In this document: positions 27,275-35,594 of the stretch, in pieces
Layout: each line of letters opens with the position of its first letter
Position numbering within the stretch: the first letter of the stretch is position 1
From: Gilvimarinus algae
GTDB lineage: Bacteria; Pseudomonadota; Gammaproteobacteria; Pseudomonadales; Cellvibrionaceae
Direction: 5' to 3'
Length of the DNA: 64,000 nt
NCBI RefSeq assembly: GCF_030518215.1
Contig: NZ_JAULRT010000062.1
Location: 434,001-498,000 of the forward strand
Position numbers and translations under genes: made by a program
Notes under the pieces: generated by a model
The model's database searches: none
What the model was told of the DNA's origin: nothing
Seen by the model: the letters and a program-made list of their open reading frames with translations, nothing else

Positions 27275-28762
27275 ATGCTTCGCTCGCTGTCCACCAAACT
27301 CATGGCTGCCATGACGGCCCTGATGCTCACCGTCGCCGCGCTCATTCTGATGGCCAGTTACTACGTCATATCTGCGCAGCAGCAAGCCGCTTTTGAAAAA
27401 GAAGTTCACAATACGGTCGAGCTGATCAACTCGTCACTGCTGGAGCCGGTGTTTGCCTACGATTTTCAGCAGATTGAGGCCATTGCCGAGTCTCTGGTTA
27501 ACACCGCACTGATCGACCGGCTGGTGGTGACCGATCACCGGGGTAAGGCGTTGGCCAGTGCCGGCACCGCTGGCAGCCACAGCGAGCAGTTGCTGCGCAC
27601 GGGCATTGAAATCCAGCGCGATGGCGATGTAATCGGCCAGTACGATGTAACCTTTTCGTCGCGCCAGGTTCAGACGGTGCTGAGCAATCAACTCACCATG
27701 GGGCTGGTGATTGTCGCCGCGCTGGTGCTGGCAGTGTTGATCACCCAGGCATTGCTTACGCGCCGTATTATCGTGCGCCCGTTAAATTTGATTTCCGATA
27801 ACCTGGCGGCCATTGCCAAGGGCGGCGGCGATCTTACCCGGCGCTTACCCGCCGACAGTGGCGATGAAATCGCGCACCTGGCGGACAACTACAATCGCGT
27901 GATTGAGCAGATCGCCTCGATTATTCGCGGTGTGGTGGAGCTGACCCACACCTTTGATGGTCACGTCCGGCAAATGAGCGACGCCTCCGATGATACGGCC
28001 CGCTCTACAGAGCAACAAATGCGCGAGCTGGAACAGGCCTCGGCCGCGCTCAATCAACTGGCGGCCTCCGCCGAACAGGTGGCTCGCTCCTCGGGCGAGA
28101 CCGCCGAGCGCACGCGCGATACCCAGGCAGCGTCCGATGAAGGCACCCAGGTGGTGGGCTCGTCACAAGCCAATATTCAGCGCTTGACCACCCAAATTGA
28201 AGCCACCGCACACAAAATCGACTCACTCAAAGCCAGCAGCCAGAACATTGGTAAAGTGGTTGAAGTGATTCGTGCCATCGCCGAGCAGACCAATTTGCTG
28301 GCACTGAATGCGGCCATTGAGGCCGCCCGCGCGGGCGAACAGGGCCGCGGGTTTGCGGTGGTCGCCGATGAGGTGCGCACTCTTGCCCAGCGCACCCAGA
28401 GCTCCACCGAGGAAATCGAAAATATTGTCTCCAAGCTGCAATCCGATGCCGACCAGGCACACGACGCCATGACGGAGAACACCCAGTGGGCCGAAGAGAC
28501 GGTAGAAACCGGCAAGCGGGTAGAGGCGGTGTTAGCGAGTATTCAGGGCCATGTCACCACCATTAACGACATGAACCATCAGGTGGCCACGGCCGCCGAG
28601 GAGCAAAGCGCCGTGGCCAACGAGGTCAACCAGTTTATTACCGCGCTGTCCTCGCTCTCCGAAACCGTATCCAGCCATGCGCACACCATGCGCTCCAGCT
28701 CCTCCAAGCTGCTTGAAGAAAACAACGAGCTGCAAGAGCGGATGCACAAGTTTAAAATTTGA
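27275..28762 (+). CDS. Methyl-accepting chemotaxis protein
   Basis: A 495-residue chemoreceptor from the ATG at 27275, which has TGGAG 8 bases upstream. Order: transmembrane helix 1 (about residues 10-32), a short periplasmic domain of about 110 residues, transmembrane helix 2 (about 142-165), HAMP, then a long signalling coiled coil whose hairpin tip reads [20 protein letters not shown]. Methylation helices flank the tip. The small periplasmic domain and the solute-binding protein gene 9 bases downstream suggest that the receptor may sense the loaded binding protein. Confidence 0.95.
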   Translation: MLRSLSTKLMAAMTALMLTVAALILMASYYVISAQQQAAFEKEVHNTVELINSSLLEPVFAYDFQQIEAIAESLVNTALIDRLVVTDHRGKALASAGTAGSHSEQLLRTGIEIQRDGDVIGQYDVTFSSRQVQTVLSNQLTMGLVIVAALVLAVLITQALLTRRIIVRPLNLISDNLAAIAKGGGDLTRRLPADSGDEIAHLADNYNRVIEQIASIIRGVVELTHTFDGHVRQMSDASDDTARSTEQQMRELEQASAALNQLAASAEQVARSSGETAERTRDTQAASDEGTQVVGSSQANIQRLTTQIEATAHKIDSLKASSQNIGKVVEVIRAIAEQTNLLALNAAIEAARAGEQGRGFAVVADEVRTLAQRTQSSTEEIENIVSKLQSDADQAHDAMTENTQWAEETVETGKRVEAVLASIQGHVTTINDMNHQVATAAEEQSAVANEVNQFITALSSLSETVSSHAHTMRSSSSKLLEENNELQERMHKFKI

Positions 28763-28771
28763 GAACCTGAC

Positions 28772-29668
28772 ATGCCTTTGTTTACACGCACTATTTCCAA
28801 GCTGCTGTCACCCCCGTGCCATTACCTCTTGGCAATGACCGCAGTGCTCGCATTCAGCGGACCGCTTTCGGCCTCGGCGCAAACACTGCTGCGGGTGAAT
28901 CAAACCGAGCATCCGCTGGACGCCTACGCTGTCGGCGCCCTGCGAGTTGCCCTTGAGTACATGGAAGGTGACTACCAGCTGGACATCACCCAAGACCCAA
29001 TCACCCAAACCCGGGCGATTGAGCGGTTGGAGTCCGATCAAATGGATGTAATGTGGTTGTCCTCCAACAAGCAGGTGGAAGAGCAGCTATTGCCTGTGCG
29101 CTTCCCGCTGCTGAAAGGCTTGCTCGGCTACCGGATTTTTATCATCAACCCCGAGAGCCAATCGCGTTTTAACCGTGTAGAAAGCTTTTCCGACTTGCAA
29201 GAATTGACCTTCGGCCAGGGCGCCGGTTGGCCGGATATTGAAATCTTGCAAAGCAATGATCTTGAGGTTATTACCACCAGCAAATACGACAACTTGTTTT
29301 ACATGGTCGAGGGCGGGCGCTTCGATGCCTTCCCGCGTGGCGTGCTTGAGCCCTGGACCGAACTGGCCGCGCGTCCCGATCTGCCGCTCGCGGTTGAAGA
29401 GAATCTGGTGCTGGTGTATACCTTGCCGTTTTATCTCTTTGTCAGCCCCGACAAGCCCGAGCTGGCGCAAGCGCTGCACGAGGGGTTGGACAAGGCACTT
29501 GCCGATGGCCGGTTTGATCAATACTTCTACGGCACCGACATGATTGAAGACGCCTTGACCCGCTCCAACCTCAAAAGTCGGCAACCTTTTCCTCTGAAAA
29601 ACCCGTCCCTGTCGGACCAAACACCGCTGGATCGCGAGGGGTATTGGCTGAGGTTGGAGGATCTTTGA
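28772..29668 (+). CDS. Periplasmic solute-binding protein, family 3-like
   Basis: A 298-residue protein with a signal peptide (cleavage near SASAQT, residue 37). It follows the type II binding-protein layout without ABC transporter genes nearby. Family features include RAIERLESDQMDVMWLSS in lobe 2 and the C-terminal return LDKALADGRFDQYFYG. It lies 9 bases after the chemoreceptor gene, so the pair probably works in sensing rather than uptake. Confidence 0.85.
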   Translation: MPLFTRTISKLLSPPCHYLLAMTAVLAFSGPLSASAQTLLRVNQTEHPLDAYAVGALRVALEYMEGDYQLDITQDPITQTRAIERLESDQMDVMWLSSNKQVEEQLLPVRFPLLKGLLGYRIFIINPESQSRFNRVESFSDLQELTFGQGAGWPDIEILQSNDLEVITTSKYDNLFYMVEGGRFDAFPRGVLEPWTELAARPDLPLAVEENLVLVYTLPFYLFVSPDKPELAQALHEGLDKALADGRFDQYFYGTDMIEDALTRSNLKSRQPFPLKNPSLSDQTPLDREGYWLRLEDL

Positions 29669-30182
29669 GTTTTACCTCGTATTCACCCCGTTAGGTGCTG
29701 CCGAAGCTGGGTTTGGTGTTTTGGGATTGGATGGTTGAGGTGGGTGAGTTCTACAGACGCTACCGTCTCTGGCCTTTCAAGCAAGAGGTTGTCTTAACGG
29801 TCAGTAAACAAAGCTCTATTCAGCCTGCTAGGCTTCTAAGATGCGACTGCAGCCACTGTCCTCCTGCTTTGCCCGGCGAGCGATGCGCTGGTGTAGGCAG
29901 CCCATCCCCAGTTGAAGTCGCCCAAGGGCCGGGGCTCACTCTTATTCATTACGGCCAGTCCGCTTTTGCCTTGTGCAGCACCTCGGGCATCGCGCTAGTG
30001 CCTGCTGTGGGTGGTATAGATCCTGCTTAATTGATGTTCTTCAATGTAAATTGCTCTAAAACACGCCTTAGCAGCGCTAAGAGAGAAAAAATCACAATCT
30101 CAACGCGCTTTTGACAATTTGCCGGGCCAAGTTTGCGGGTGTTTTAGCGCAGTTCAACCAATCAAGTGAAAGGTGGATAGGC
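29669..30182. other. Intergenic region, no supported gene
   Basis: A 514-base stretch after the binding-protein gene. An open frame at 29695-30030 starts with TTG, lacks a ribosome-binding site and has no recognisable domain, so I do not call it. The region near 30070-30110 is AT-rich and likely carries the promoter of the next gene. Confidence 0.4.
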
Positions 30183-30827
30183 ATGTTAATGAGTCGTTGG
30201 GTTTTCAGCTCCATGTTGGTCGTGGCTCTGGCGGGTTGTCAGTCGGTGTACTACGGGGCGATGGAGAAAGCGGGTGTTCACAAGCGCGATATTATGATTG
30301 ATCGTGTGGAGTCGGTACAGGAGGCGCAAACCGATGCCAAAGAGCAGTTCGAGTCGGCCCTGGAGCAGTATCAATCGATTGTCACGATCGAAAATCAGGA
30401 TCTGGTAGAGCGCTATGAAGAACTCAACGACGAATACGAAGACAGCAAAGCGGCCGCTGAAGCCGTGTCCGAGCGAATTAATTCGGTGGAAGACGTTTCT
30501 GAAGCGCTGTTCGATGAGTGGGAAGATGAAATTGATTTGTACAGCAATGCCAACCTAAAGCGACAAAGTGAGGCCAAGCTAAGTCAGACAAAAAAGCAAT
30601 ATGAAAAACTGATTAAAGCTATGCGCAGCGCGGAGGCGCGCATGGACCCTGTATTACAAGTGTTTCAAGATCAGGTATTGTTCCTGAAGCATAATCTGAA
30701 CGCGCGCGCGATTGACTCGCTGCAGGGTGAACTGGGAAATGTAAATACCGAAGTCGCTCAGCTGATCAGAGAAATGGAAAAGTCCATTGCCGAGTCGGAA
30801 GCGTTTATTAGCAGCCTCAAGAATTAG
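30183..30827 (+). CDS. DUF2959 lipoprotein
   Basis: A 214-residue protein from the ATG at 30183 (AGGTGG upstream). A lipobox ALAGC ends the signal (about residue 19) and the body is a long alpha-helical, strongly charged coiled coil with the DUF2959 phrases YYGAMEKAGVHKRDIM, DAKEQFESALEQY and FQDQVLFLKHNLNARAI. The family is common in marine gammaproteobacteria and uncharacterised. It lies 130 bases before the pseudo-metalloprotease gene. Confidence 0.85.
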   Translation: MLMSRWVFSSMLVVALAGCQSVYYGAMEKAGVHKRDIMIDRVESVQEAQTDAKEQFESALEQYQSIVTIENQDLVERYEELNDEYEDSKAAAEAVSERINSVEDVSEALFDEWEDEIDLYSNANLKRQSEAKLSQTKKQYEKLIKAMRSAEARMDPVLQVFQDQVLFLKHNLNARAIDSLQGELGNVNTEVAQLIREMEKSIAESEAFISSLKN

Positions 30828-30957
30828 TAGGGTAATGTTGCGCGGCGAAGCAGCTCACGAGTGCCGCTTGACGAGGCCGGCAAGCGCAAGGCGCGCTAAT
30901 AGTTTGTCATTACCTGTCCGTGCTGAGCCCAGCCAGTAGGCGTTGTAGGAGTTTTTC

Positions 30958-32178
30958 ATGAATCGACCCTCGCCCGATAAATTCTACTCCGAGCGGGCAC
31001 CTATCGAGATCGGCCTGGTCATCATCGGCCGTATGGATCGTATTGATAAGCAGGCTATTCAAGCGGCGCGCGAACAGCTGCTCGTTTGGCTGCAATCACA
31101 GTTTCCCCAGTTTGCCTGGCGCATCAGCGCCGTTCAGCGTGAAGAGGTGCCGCTGAGCATTCGCCAGGAGCCCTCCGCGTTGTTGCGCGATGGCAGTGAC
31201 TTGCGCGATGCCGAAGGCTGGGATTTTGCTATTTTGTTTACCGCCGCCGATTTAACGTGCCGGTACAAACCCTACTCAATCGCCGTTACTTCCAGCGCGC
31301 TGGACTTGGCAGTAGTGTCAACCAATCGAATTGATCCTCATGCGTTTGATGCGGAAGTGGATGAGCGCGAGCGCATTCACACAGTGGCGCAACGCTTAAC
31401 CACGCTTTGCATTCGCTCTTTAGGCCACCTTAATGGTCTTGCTACTTCTGGCGAAGAAAGCAATTTTATGCAGATTCCCTCATCGCCTAAAGACTTGTCG
31501 CAGATGAGCGAGTTCGGCAGCGACCAGCACCGTGCGATTGAGCATAACCTGCATCAAATTGCTGATCCGCGTCTGGAAGAAACCCAGGCGGCGACCGAAC
31601 TGTCGCCCTTTCGCTTTTACTTGCAGTCGGCCTACATCAACCGACACGAGATTTTTGACGCGGTAAGACACGCGCGCCCCTGGGAGTTTCCGCTGCGTTT
31701 GTTGCGCCTTACGGCTGCTGCGGTTTCAACGACCACGCTGCTAATGCTCACCGCAGAAACCTGGCACCTGGCTTCCAACCAGGCTATTGCCAAGCTTGCC
31801 ATGCTCTTGGGGGTTGTATTGGTTGTGACCACCGCCTTGGTCGCCGTAAGACAGCGTTTGTTGATTCGCAGGCGTCGCTCGCTGATGAGAGAGCAAATTG
31901 TCATTACCAATTGTTCGGCGGTAGCGATCGTATTGATCGGCCTTGCCACCACGGCGGCCGCTCTCCTGGCGCTCAATCTTTCGGCAGGCTTCTTTCTGTA
32001 CGCCCCTGATTTGGTAGCATCATGGGTTCAGTCGGCTGTTGTTGAGCCCGTTTCCACCACCTACTGGCAAGTGTCTTTATTCGTGACCACATTGGGTTTA
32101 TTTATTGGTGCCTTAGGGGCCACTTTCGAACAACAGCACCACTTTCGCCATGTGGTGTTTGTGGATGAAGAAATATGA
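30958..32178 (+). CDS. Membrane protein with a degenerate archaemetzincin-like domain
   Basis: A 406-residue protein. Residues 1-190 follow the archaemetzincin pattern: LVIIGRMDRID near the start, a strand FAILFTAADLT, AVVSTNRID, then RLTTLCIRSLGHLNGL where active enzymes have HExxHxxGxxH, and FMQIPSS where the Met-turn sits. The first His and the catalytic Glu are Arg and Ser, and the zinc cysteines are absent, so it should be inactive. Residues 230-400 hold four predicted transmembrane helices. The domain match is from my reading of motifs, not a search. AGGAG precedes the ATG. Confidence 0.65.
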   Translation: MNRPSPDKFYSERAPIEIGLVIIGRMDRIDKQAIQAAREQLLVWLQSQFPQFAWRISAVQREEVPLSIRQEPSALLRDGSDLRDAEGWDFAILFTAADLTCRYKPYSIAVTSSALDLAVVSTNRIDPHAFDAEVDERERIHTVAQRLTTLCIRSLGHLNGLATSGEESNFMQIPSSPKDLSQMSEFGSDQHRAIEHNLHQIADPRLEETQAATELSPFRFYLQSAYINRHEIFDAVRHARPWEFPLRLLRLTAAAVSTTTLLMLTAETWHLASNQAIAKLAMLLGVVLVVTTALVAVRQRLLIRRRRSLMREQIVITNCSAVAIVLIGLATTAAALLALNLSAGFFLYAPDLVASWVQSAVVEPVSTTYWQVSLFVTTLGLFIGALGATFEQQHHFRHVVFVDEEI

Positions 32179-32196
32179 TCGATGTGTTCGTTTCTT

Positions 32197-32420
32197 ATTG
32201 CTGGTCGCAATGAGTGAACCGCGGCGGGGTTGCGTCCAACCCCGTATCTACAATCGACTCAAACCAAGAAGCCTCCGCAGGCGAGGGTTGGTCTATTTCC
32301 ATCTTTGGATTTAACTGGTTGGATGCTAGGGGCGGGTGAATTCTAAAACGCTAGGGCGTTCTAGAACCCTGCGGGCTTCGCTGCGCTCGTTGCTCATTGC
32401 TGGTCGCAATGAGTGAACCG
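32197..32420. repeat. Direct repeat pair left of tRNA-Met
   Basis: A 25-bp sequence beginning ATTGCTGGTCGCAATGAGTG occurs at 32197-32221 and again at 32396-32420, each followed by a related GGCGG...CCCCGTA stretch. Within it TCATTGC / GCAATGA can form a hairpin. Between the copies, 32320-32335 (TGGATGCTAGGGGCGG) resembles the 3' end of the nearby tRNA-Met. The 326-base gap from 32179 has no gene. Confidence 0.7.
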
Positions 32421-32452
32421 GGGCGGTTCTGTGGCTCACCCCGTACTACGGA

Positions 32453-32505
32453 TATTAAAAACAAAGCCCCCGCAGGCGAGGCCTGCGGGGGCTTTGTTTT
32501 TAATA
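32453..32505. terminator. Strong bidirectional terminator after tRNA-Met
   Basis: A perfect 25-bp inverted repeat around a 3-base GAG loop, with a GC-rich core (GCCCCCGCAGGC) flanked by A and T runs, ends right at the CCA end of tRNA-Met. It fits an intrinsic terminator for the leftward tRNA transcript and can also act on the other strand. Confidence 0.85.
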
Positions 32506-32560
32506 TGGTAGCTAGGGGCGGACTTGAACCGCCGACCCCAGCATTATGAGTGCTGTGCTC
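32502..32560. repeat. Left copy of the 59-bp att-like direct repeat
   Basis: This 59-bp segment, covering the 3' part of tRNA-Met from the CCA end through the anticodon loop, is repeated exactly at 43498-43556. It marks the left boundary of the integrated element, or an earlier version of it. Confidence 0.85.
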
Positions 32561-32582
32561 TAACCAGCTGAGCTACCTAGCC
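32506..32582 (-). tRNA. tRNA-Met (CAT), elongator type
   Basis: A 77-base cloverleaf on the minus strand: acceptor GGCTAGG / CCTAGCT region, D-loop AGCTGGTTAGA, anticodon loop CTCATAA (CAT), T-loop GTTCAAGTC and an encoded CCA end. The body matches the elongator tRNA-Met pattern rather than the initiator (first base pair is formed; no CxA mismatch). It is the integration-site tRNA of the inovirus-bearing element. Its 5' end faces the element. Confidence 0.95.
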
Positions 32583-32597
32583 ATATCGAGGGCGCGT

Positions 32598-32626
32598 ATT
32601 TTCGCCAGCTGGTGGGGTAAAGTCAA
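32598..32626 (-). promoter_or_regulatory. Promoter of tRNA-Met
   Basis: On the minus strand TTGACT (32621-32626) and GAAAAT (32598-32603) are separated by 17 bases, followed by a GC-rich discriminator (GCGCCC) typical of stable-RNA promoters, about 20 bases before the tRNA 5' end. Its host-like composition suggests that chromosomal sequence extends at least to about 32.63 kb. Confidence 0.65.
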
Positions 32627-32684
32627 GGGTTAATGGTAAGAAAATCAGGCTATTATCGGGGGTGTTTGGGGTGGGCTTTGTGTG

Positions 32685-32708
32685 CGCCCGACTCCAGCAT
32701 TATGAGAG
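32685..32708. repeat. Degenerate fragment of the tRNA-Met anticodon arm
   Basis: The sequence CGCCCGACTCCAGCATTATG followed by AGAG resembles the anticodon-stem region CGCCGACCCCAGCATTATGAG of the adjacent tRNA-Met on the same strand. It lies about 100 bases from the tRNA 5' end and may be a relic of an older attachment site or of a tandem tRNA gene. Confidence 0.45.
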
Positions 32709-32875
32709 CCTTGACTATTTCCTCAAAACAACACAAATCAAATAAAAACAATGGCTTAGCGCCTCAGTAGACCATGCTGGCCTAATAAAAACCTTTATTT
32801 ATGGTACTCTGATAGTAGTTTTTATGTGCCACTGGTGGCAAAATCTATGTGCACCTCATATCGGAGATCGAAGGA

Positions 32876-33124
32876 ATGAGTAAAGATAGAGATCGTACAG
32901 TTTTTCAGCGGCCCAATGGTACCTGGGTCAATAAACGGAATGATGCTGGCAAGGCTTCATCCGTCCACGCTACGCAAAAAGCGGCCGAGAGTTCTGCTAG
33001 GCAGATGCTTACTAATCAAGGTGGTGGTGAGTTAACCACTATGGGCCGTAATGGGAGAATACGCAGCAAAGATACTATCGGAGCTGGTAATGATCCTGTC
33101 CCTCCAAAAGATAAAGAGCATTAG
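32876..33124 (+). CDS. DUF2188-family protein
   Basis: An 82-residue protein from the ATG at 32876 (GAAGGA just upstream). It matches the DUF2188 pattern throughout: RTVFQRPNGTWVNKRNDAGK, a helix ending SARQMLTNQGGGEL, then RIRSKDTIGAGNDPVPPKDK. The family is widespread on plasmids, phages and islands; its function is unknown. First gene of the AT-rich cargo and separated by 162 bases from the next gene. Confidence 0.85.
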   Translation: MSKDRDRTVFQRPNGTWVNKRNDAGKASSVHATQKAAESSARQMLTNQGGGELTTMGRNGRIRSKDTIGAGNDPVPPKDKEH

Positions 33125-33286
33125 TTCTATCTGGTGCTGCACTTTAAGTTTATAGATACCAAATCTTGATGATCAGCTCGATTTTTATAAGGCTGACACA
33201 TTATTTGCTAATAACAAAAAAATTTTCAGAGTGTAATTTTAATATTTTTTAAGTATATGCTTTGATATTTGAAAGTTGGGGTAAGG

Positions 33287-34381
33287 ATGCAATTAATCAA
33301 TTTTTCAGTTGATAGAATAATTATTCATCAAGTTTTTCAGCGCGGTCCGGAAGGTGAAAAAATTAAGCCGTTACAAAGCCATGATTTCACCCGGTTCGAT
33401 AATACAGCAATGGATGCGTTTAAGTCCCGTGTTAGAGATGCGCTTGGAGACGGCTCAAAAGCTGTTCAGATGGAAATTGTTGATGAAGACAAAAACGGTA
33501 TGCCTGCTATAGTTAATGAAATAGTTGGCAAGGATGATGCTGATTTCGTTGTTTCTTCATATGATGTAGCTAAGAAGCTTACTGACGCTCAGAAAACTAG
33601 GGGTATACCCGGTGGCATTGTAGTTGTTTTTACTGGAACCCACGGCGCTCATAAACATAAATTTCTCGGGGTGATAAAGGCTGAAATATACAGCGCTTAC
33701 GAAAAATTAATTGATAAGAAAACTAATGAAATATCTCTTAAATACGTAGAGGAAGTTCTTTTAACTCCGGGCACCAAGCTTTATAAAACGGCGGGATTTT
33801 TTGAGCGTGTAGGTTCTCTAAGTGATAGTGACGGCTTAAATAGTAAGTGGTCAGTTCTCATTTCTGATAATCAGATAAGTCAAACAGATGGCAAAGCCGC
33901 CGCTATGTATTTTTATTCTGATTTCCTTGGGTGTGGGTACCCAGAAACGAGTGCTAGAACTACTAAAAAATTCTATGATGCTGCTAGTGCTTTTATAAAG
34001 CAAATGAACGTTTCAGCCGAAAAAAAGATTGATTTGTATAACGCTCTAACTACCTATCTAAAGGTGAATACGTCTTCAGTTGTTTCTCCTCAAGAGTTTG
34101 GTTCTAGCTATTTTGATGTTGATACACAAGATGAGTTTATTGCTCATTTAAGTGAAAAAGGCCTTCCGCCTACATCTTTTACAAAGGATAATGCTCATAT
34201 AGCCTCCAAGTTGAAAGTTAGGAAGGTTCAATTTTCTAAGAATGTTAAGATTATTGCGCCTTCTGACGTATTTAAGGATTTAGTCTCAATAGAAACTATT
34301 GAGGGTGATCTCGACGAATCTGGTGCCCCTAAAGTTTGGACTAGAATATTAGTTAAAGACCTTGTTGTGAATCAAGAATGA
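33287..34381 (+). CDS. NA37/NdpA-like nucleoid-associated protein
   Basis: A 364-residue protein from the ATG at 33287 (a TTG at 33269 is a poorer alternative). It resembles the 37-kDa nucleoid-associated family (E. coli YejK/NdpA, 335 residues): an N-terminal strand FSVDRIIIHQVFQ, a middle helix pair, FLGVIKAEI, and the conserved C-terminal stretch GKAAAMYFYSDFLGCGYPET followed by TTKKFYDAASAFIKQ. Family members bind DNA. The stop overlaps the start of the RelA/SpoT gene (ATGA), so the two products are translationally coupled. The base composition is far more AT-rich than the host genes. A role as antitoxin, sensor or DNA-targeting partner is inference. Confidence 0.82.
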   Translation: MQLINFSVDRIIIHQVFQRGPEGEKIKPLQSHDFTRFDNTAMDAFKSRVRDALGDGSKAVQMEIVDEDKNGMPAIVNEIVGKDDADFVVSSYDVAKKLTDAQKTRGIPGGIVVVFTGTHGAHKHKFLGVIKAEIYSAYEKLIDKKTNEISLKYVEEVLLTPGTKLYKTAGFFERVGSLSDSDGLNSKWSVLISDNQISQTDGKAAAMYFYSDFLGCGYPETSARTTKKFYDAASAFIKQMNVSAEKKIDLYNALTTYLKVNTSSVVSPQEFGSSYFDVDTQDEFIAHLSEKGLPPTSFTKDNAHIASKLKVRKVQFSKNVKIIAPSDVFKDLVSIETIEGDLDESGAPKVWTRILVKDLVVNQE

Positions 34382-35358
34382 ACGAAGTTGATTTCAAGGA
34401 AAAGTGGGATTTAGAAAAGCCTATTTATAAGGCTTGGGGTGACTTTGTTCTTGAGAATATCGAAAATGGAATTAGGGATTCTGGGGAGTCTCTGGATGTT
34501 TTTTTTAAAATCCCTCCTTCTGTTCGCTTAAAGTCCAATGAGTCTCTCGTTGATAAGGCGTTTTATCGTCCCGGTAAAAATTATTCTGACCCCTATAATG
34601 ATATTGAGGATAAAGTCGGTGTCCGCTTTGTTGTCCTTCTTTTAGAGAATATAGATAAAATTTGTAAGTATATTGAAGGTTCGGCAAATTGGAGTTTTGA
34701 TAAATGTAAGCATTTTAATTTGGATAGAGAAAGGGAGCCTTTACTTTTTACGTATCAGTCTGTTCATTATATTCTTCGGCCTGTAGATACTTTTAATTAT
34801 GGTGGTGTAGAGGTTTTGCCCAATACGCCTTGTGAGGTTCAGGTGAGGACGTTGTTGCAGCATGCTCATGCTGAATTGACGCATGATGCAATATACAAAT
34901 CAAAAAAGGCTGTTTTACCTGCAGTTCATAGGACTGTTGCTAAAAGTATGGCCCTTATTGAAACCACGGATGATTTTTTTACCGACGTTACGAAGAAGTT
35001 AAATGAAGGTCCTGTCGAACAGTTTTCTGTTCAGAGGTCGTTGGATGAAATATATATGTCGTTAACCCAAATAGAGCCTCTTAACCAGAAATCTTCACTT
35101 GCAATATTCGATTGTTTTGAGAAATTTGTAACTGAAGATTTGCCAAATGATATAGAAGATTTTATGAGTGAAAACTCTTTTCTTGTTGATAGTATTAAAT
35201 CAAATTTTGACTCGGGTGGTCTCTACCGTCAGAGTGTTGTTCTTTTTGTTTATTACTTGCTTCGTAAGAGAAAGCAAAGACTCATGGCCGACTGGCCGTT
35301 TTCTATGGAGAAACTGGAGCCATTGGCTAATGACTTAGGTGTTAGTTTGTATTCCTAG
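34378..35358 (+). CDS. RelA/SpoT-domain alarmone synthetase-like protein
   Basis: A 326-residue protein with one (p)ppGpp-synthetase-type domain in residues 45-185 and an unassigned helical C-terminal 140 residues; there is no hydrolase (HD) domain. Catalytic landmarks are present: VRLKSNESLVDKA, IEDKVGVRFVV, YQSVHY and CEVQVRTLLQHAHAELTHD with the E-x-Q-x-R-T motif. It should therefore transfer pyrophosphate to a nucleotide or possibly to tRNA, as toxic small alarmone synthetases do. ATGA overlap with the NA37 gene suggests a two-gene unit. AT-rich cargo of an inovirus element. Confidence 0.85.
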   Translation: MNEVDFKEKWDLEKPIYKAWGDFVLENIENGIRDSGESLDVFFKIPPSVRLKSNESLVDKAFYRPGKNYSDPYNDIEDKVGVRFVVLLLENIDKICKYIEGSANWSFDKCKHFNLDREREPLLFTYQSVHYILRPVDTFNYGGVEVLPNTPCEVQVRTLLQHAHAELTHDAIYKSKKAVLPAVHRTVAKSMALIETTDDFFTDVTKKLNEGPVEQFSVQRSLDEIYMSLTQIEPLNQKSSLAIFDCFEKFVTEDLPNDIEDFMSENSFLVDSIKSNFDSGGLYRQSVVLFVYYLLRKRKQRLMADWPFSMEKLEPLANDLGVSLYS

Positions 35359-35379
35359 TTAGCATCATATTGTATTGCT

Positions 35380-35562
35380 TTATGGTTTTTTTAAACCCCT
35401 CTTTTGATCTTTAATTTCCTCTCTTAGTATGCTGATAATTTTAGGCGCTTTAATCCCAATTTTTACCTGGCCTTTATCAACATCTGTTACCGTTAATTCC
35501 ACCTTTCCTTGCTTTGTTTCTACGACAATGGTTTCGTCTATTGTTCTCGTGAATATCTCCAT
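35380..35562 (-). CDS. csrA-like: CsrA/RsmA-family RNA-binding regulator
   Basis: A 60-residue protein from the ATG at 35562 (AAGGA upstream). It matches CsrA along its length: EIFTRTIDETIVV, VELTVTDVDKGQVKIGIKAP, and ISILREEI containing the RNA-contacting Arg. The chromosomal CsrA is usually nearly invariant (LILTRRVGET), so this is a divergent, phage-type copy. CsrA binds GGA motifs in leader RNAs and controls translation. It lies convergent to the RelA/SpoT gene, 21 bases away, and 32 bases downstream of the lipoprotein gene on the same strand. Confidence 0.85.
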   Translation of the reverse strand: MEIFTRTIDETIVVETKQGKVELTVTDVDKGQVKIGIKAPKIISILREEIKDQKRGLKKP

Positions 35563-35594
35563 GATTTCATCCTTGATTGTTAGTTGGGTTAGGT

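Noticed and set aside
29695..30030. Open frame of 111 residues
   Set aside because: TTG start, no ribosome-binding site, no domain and no coupling to neighbours.
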